This document shows positions 54,759-55,296 of a stretch of DNA of 55,296 bases, in pieces. Location: assembly GCA_002104905.1 (NCBI GenBank), contig MCFE01000590.1:1-55296 (forward strand), in the 5' to 3' direction. Made by a program: the position numbers and the translations under genes. Every line of letters starts with the position of its first letter. Positions within the stretch are counted from its first letter, which is position 1. The notes below the pieces were generated by a model. It worked only from the letters and a program-made list of their open reading frames with translations. It was not told the DNA's origin and made no database searches. Origin of the DNA: Basidiobolus meristosporus CBS 931.73 (lineage: Eukaryota; Basidiobolomycota; Basidiobolomycetes; Basidiobolales; Basidiobolaceae).

Positions 54759-55073
54759 GAAAATTAGCAGGGAGAAGAGAAGGAAGGAGCAAAAGTTCCA
54801 GAAGTCAGAATTTATAGATGGATGGACAAGGGTAGAGGGATGGATTATTCCTGGGTTAGGAAAATTAGCAGGGAGAAGAGAAGGAAGGAGCAAAAATTCC
54901 AGAAGTCAGAATTTATAGATGGATGGACAAGGGTAGAGGGATGGATTATTCCTGGGTTAGGAAAATTAGCAGGGAGAAGAGAAGGAAGGAGCAAAAATTC
55001 CAGAAGTCAGAATTTATAGATGGATGGACAAGGGTAGAGGGATGGATTATTCCTGGGTTAGGAAAATTAGCAC
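54759..55073. repeat. Subtelomeric 101-bp tandem repeat, three copies plus 12 bp
   Basis: Units start at 54759, 54860 and 54961 and are nearly identical (one visible change, AAAAG versus AAAAA in the first). A fourth starts at 55062 and is cut after GAAAATTAGCAC by the telomere. Each unit ends CCTGGGTTAG, which includes a telomere-like GGGTTAG. Relative to the minus-strand LINE ORF these are 5'-leader repeats. The plus-strand frames across them are not genes. Confidence 0.9.
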
Positions 55074-55296
55074 TTAGGGTTAGGGTTAGGGTTAGGGTTA
55101 GGGTTAGGGTTAGGGTTAGGTTAGGGTTAGGGTTAGGGTTAGGGTTAGGGTTAGGGTTAGGGTTAGGGTTAGGGTTAGGGTTAGGTTAGGGTTAGGGTTA
55201 GGGTTAGGGTTAGGGTTAGGGTTAGGGTTAGGGTTAGGGTTAGGGTTAGGGTTAGGGTTAGGGTTAGGGTTAGGGTTAGGGTTAGGGTTAGGGTTA
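55074..55296 (+). repeat. Telomeric (TTAGGG)n array, right chromosome end
   Basis: About 37 TTAGGG units run to the last base with the G-rich strand 5'-3' outward. Two TTAGG variants (near 55116 and 55191) interrupt it. This identifies the window as a chromosome terminus. Confidence 0.98.

Noticed and set aside
54822-55189. Plus-strand frames through the 101-bp repeats and telomere
   Set aside because: They are translations of tandem repeats and TTAGGG, not genes.
1-55296. tRNA or rRNA genes
   Set aside because: I looked for T-loop-like GGTTCRA blocks with cloverleaf context and saw none convincing; a covariance-model scan was not possible.

Overview
The window is the right-hand end of a fungal chromosome. 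It finishes in a TTAGGG array (55074-55296) with the G-rich strand running to the end, so the last base is at or near the physical terminus. The genes are fungal: Mcd4-type GPI ethanolamine-phosphate transferase, Pos5-type mitochondrial NADH kinase, a CYP505-type P450-reductase fusion and secreted RNase T2. Most have short GT-AG introns of about 45-115 bp. I would guess an early-diverging filamentous fungus, but the sequence alone does not fix the lineage.

Region 1 (1-21.65 kb) is transposon-dense, AT-rich and strongly CpG-poor. It begins with foldback elements (AGTGCCA-rich, AGACTTGTTC termini, 3-bp target duplications) beside a relic PIF/Harbinger-like transposase. Next comes decayed, unassigned sequence (3-5.6 kb). 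Then there is a nested stack: an old minus-strand Ty1/copia element is split by a Ty3/gypsy chromovirus (5-bp duplication GCAGC), which is itself split inside its reverse transcriptase by a 1.2-kb solo-LTR-like insertion. A second, plus-strand copia copy (about 16.5-21.1 kb) follows, with a 261-bp MITE at its left LTR.

Region 2 (21.9-53.6 kb) is CpG-normal and gene-dense. In order it holds mcd4 (-), a tiny putative secreted peptide (+), REX4 exonuclease (+), HPRT (-), mitochondrial NADH kinase (-), an unrecognised fragment (-), a BTB/T1 protein (+), a bacterial-looking NCS2 nucleobase permease (+), a P450 with two frame breaks (+), a GNAT acetyltransferase (-), a mitochondrial carrier (-), RNase T2 (+), a PGM2-type phosphoglucomutase/phosphopentomutase (-), a 3'-5' exonuclease fused to Mut7-C (-), a membrane RING-H2 ligase (+), a secreted six-Cys protein (-), an unrecognised split gene (-), and a CYP505 self-sufficient P450 (+). 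Purine salvage (HPRT) and a nucleobase permease occur in the same stretch, but the genes are independently transcribed and I see no clear metabolic cluster.

Region 3 (53.9-55.3 kb) is the subtelomere. A LINE ORF1-like gene lies with its 5' end toward the telomere. It is preceded by three 101-bp tandem repeats and then the telomeric array. CpG is again almost absent there.
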